The position numbers and the translations under genes are program-made. Shown here in pieces: positions 63,046 to 64,000 of a stretch of DNA of 64,000 bases. The stretch's first letter is position 1, and every line of letters starts with the position of its first letter. Source of the DNA: an uncultured Granulosicoccaceae bacterium (GTDB lineage: Bacteria; Pseudomonadota; Gammaproteobacteria; Granulosicoccales; Granulosicoccaceae); assembly GCA_937927895.1 (NCBI GenBank), contig CALGKA010000096.1, positions 27,840-91,839 of the forward strand. The letters run 5' to 3'. The notes beneath the pieces were generated by a model, which was given only the letters and a program-made list of their open reading frames with translations, searched no databases and was not told the DNA's origin.

Positions 63046-63344
63046 CCATTGCTCTTTTTTGTGTCAGATCCCGTTGTAGGGCGCGACACTTTTGCCAAGC
63101 GTCTCAATTAATTGAGATTTTTGCAGAAAGACACTCCAGATCTGCTCGACAAACTGTCATTAAGATCGCTCAAACCCAACCGGTAGTTAAGAACCCGGTA
63201 GCAAATTAGCTTTAAAATACCCACCGATGTGCTCTCGTGGTATGATCGGTCGGCTTAATTGTTGTAGCTGCAACCGGTGTTCATTTTGGGGCTCGCGGGT
63301 GTTGTTGATTACTCTCTTGGCGTCGCTGCCCAGGACTTCCGCTG
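63046..63344 (+). promoter_or_regulatory. gap upstream of DUF1820 with extended -10 element
   Basis: In this 299-bp gap TGGTATGAT at 63238-63246 is an extended -10 element about 100 bp before the DUF1820 start, the same motif as before lptF. No clear rluB terminator is visible. Confidence 0.4.
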
Positions 63345-63677
63345 ATGTCAAAAGAACATATCTATCGCATCCGTTTTATCAATCAAGATAAAATATATGA
63401 GCTGTACGCGCGTGATATTTATCAGGGCGAGCTATACGGTTTTGTGGTGATCGAAGGCCTAATGTTTGATGCCCACACGACCGTTGTTGTTGATCCTTCA
63501 GAGGAAAAACTCAAAACCGAATTTGAAGGGGTTAGCCAAACGATTATCCCTATGCATTCTGTGATTCGTATTGATGAAGTAGAAAAACGCGGTACACCGA
63601 AAATTGCAGATGTAGGCAGTAATGTCTCCGCTTTTCCGTCACCGATCTATACTCCTAAAGGTGGTCAGGAAGGTTAG
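63345..63677 (+). CDS. DUF1820 protein
   Basis: The 110-residue protein matches the DUF1820 family of gammaproteobacteria: [19 protein letters not shown] at the start, [10 protein letters not shown] and a C-terminal [14 protein letters not shown] block. Function is unknown. It lies 51 bp before tRNA-Ser and may share its transcript. Confidence 0.88.
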   Translation: MSKEHIYRIRFINQDKIYELYARDIYQGELYGFVVIEGLMFDAHTTVVVDPSEEKLKTEFEGVSQTIIPMHSVIRIDEVEKRGTPKIADVGSNVSAFPSPIYTPKGGQEG

Positions 63678-63728
63678 GCAAAATTTACTCTAACTGGTGC
63701 GATGTTAAGCACTGGTGAACAGTGTTCC

Positions 63729-63818
63729 GGAGAGGTGTCCGAGTGGCTGAAGGAGCACGCCTGGAAAGTGTGTATACACGTAAGTGTATCGAGGGTTCGA
63801 ATCCCTCTCTCTCCGCCA
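63729..63818 (+). tRNA. tRNA-Ser (anticodon GGA)
   Basis: A complete class II tRNA: 7-bp acceptor stem (GGAGAGG with TCTCTCC), anticodon stem-loop with loop CTGGAAA and anticodon GGA at 63763-63765, a long variable arm, T-arm GAGGG-TTCGAAT-CCCTC, discriminator G and encoded CCA. It closely matches E. coli serW/serX. Confidence 0.98.
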
Positions 63819-63823
63819 AATCA

Positions 63824-63850
63824 AGCCCGCTTATTGTAAGCGGGCTTTTT
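63824..63850 (+). terminator. terminator of tRNA-Ser
   Basis: AGCCCGCTTA (63824-63833) and TAAGCGGGCT (63837-63846) form a perfect 10-bp stem with a 3-nt loop, followed by a T run. The remaining 150 bases to the right edge show no gene. Confidence 0.95.
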
Positions 63851-64000
63851 GGTTTCTAGCCCGGATTATTCATGATGTGGCGAGCGTATCGCGTAGAGAT
63901 TTGATTTCACAGTGGATTTTCTTCTTGCGTCGAATACTTATTGATATTTGCAAAAAGAAAAAATTCGCTGTGGAATCAAAGATCAAGTGAGATGCCGTCA

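Noticed and set aside
63784..63990. Open frame across the tRNA-Ser 3' end and right edge
   Set aside because: It starts within the tRNA and passes through its terminator.

Overview
The window is a stretch of ordinary chromosome from a gammaproteobacterium, probably a marine or environmental one that is neither enteric nor a typical Pseudomonas. The placement rests on gene families and orders usual for that class: pepA-holC-valS divergent from lptF-lptG, tamA-tamB, sohB, rlmKL, sbcB, bpt, ampD, xerD-dsbC, truD-djlA, rluB, a DUF1820 gene and a tRNA-Ser(GGA). I cannot name the genus. Non-ATG starts (GTG, TTG) are common. I see no insertion sequence, prophage, integrase of a mobile element or CRISPR array.

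Layout. 1-2.4 kb: the end of a cobT-like gene and an IalB-family periplasmic protein. 2.4-9.2 kb: a glycogen cluster with glgB-glgA on the minus strand, divergent from glgC-malQ on the plus strand. 9.3-12.8 kb: rlmKL and sohB. 12.9-17.6 kb: a VpsR-like regulator with altered AAA+ motifs, then a divergent acyl-CoA ligase and class III CoA-transferase. 17.6-22.9 kb: tamA-tamB. 23.0-27.7 kb: a TlpA-like thioredoxin, two uncharacterised membrane/TPR-type proteins and a heme A synthase of the type I associate with Bacteroidetes. 27.7-33.6 kb: lon, pta, ampD and a class III adenylate cyclase. 33.6-37.1 kb: a probable minus-strand operon dsbB-DUF2058-sbcB-bpt. 37.3-42.9 kb: hisN, ybfF, gshA, and mobA-moeA followed by a cysteine-cluster gene with no normal start codon. 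43-46.5 kb: a signalling protein with two defective receiver domains and a defective GGDEF domain, then a small variable-looking locus (GNAT remnant, unknown membrane protein, intact GNAT). 46.5-54.3 kb: valS, holC, pepA, lptF, lptG and an RDD protein. 54.6-55.1 kb: a very lysine-rich histone H1-like repeat protein behind a strong promoter. 55.4-64 kb: a second moeA, xerD-dsbC, DUF465, truD-djlA, moaB, rluB, DUF1820 and tRNA-Ser.

How the genes fit together. GlgC makes ADP-glucose, GlgA extends the chain, GlgB branches it and MalQ rearranges maltodextrins; no phosphorylase or debranching gene is present. MobA, two MoeA paralogues and MoaB serve late molybdenum cofactor synthesis. DsbB, DsbC and the TlpA-like protein handle periplasmic thiols. 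LptF/G and TamA/B build the outer membrane. Lon and DjlA serve protein quality control, and a heat-shock-like promoter lies upstream of lon.

Most unusual points: the start of the cysteine-cluster gene after moeA; the VpsR-like regulator lacking GAFTGA and the Walker B glutamate; the degenerate double-receiver/GGDEF protein; the Bacteroidetes-like CtaA; and the GNAT duplication with an in-frame deletion plus an 8-bp repeat before the intact copy. I do not see a complete new multi-gene system.
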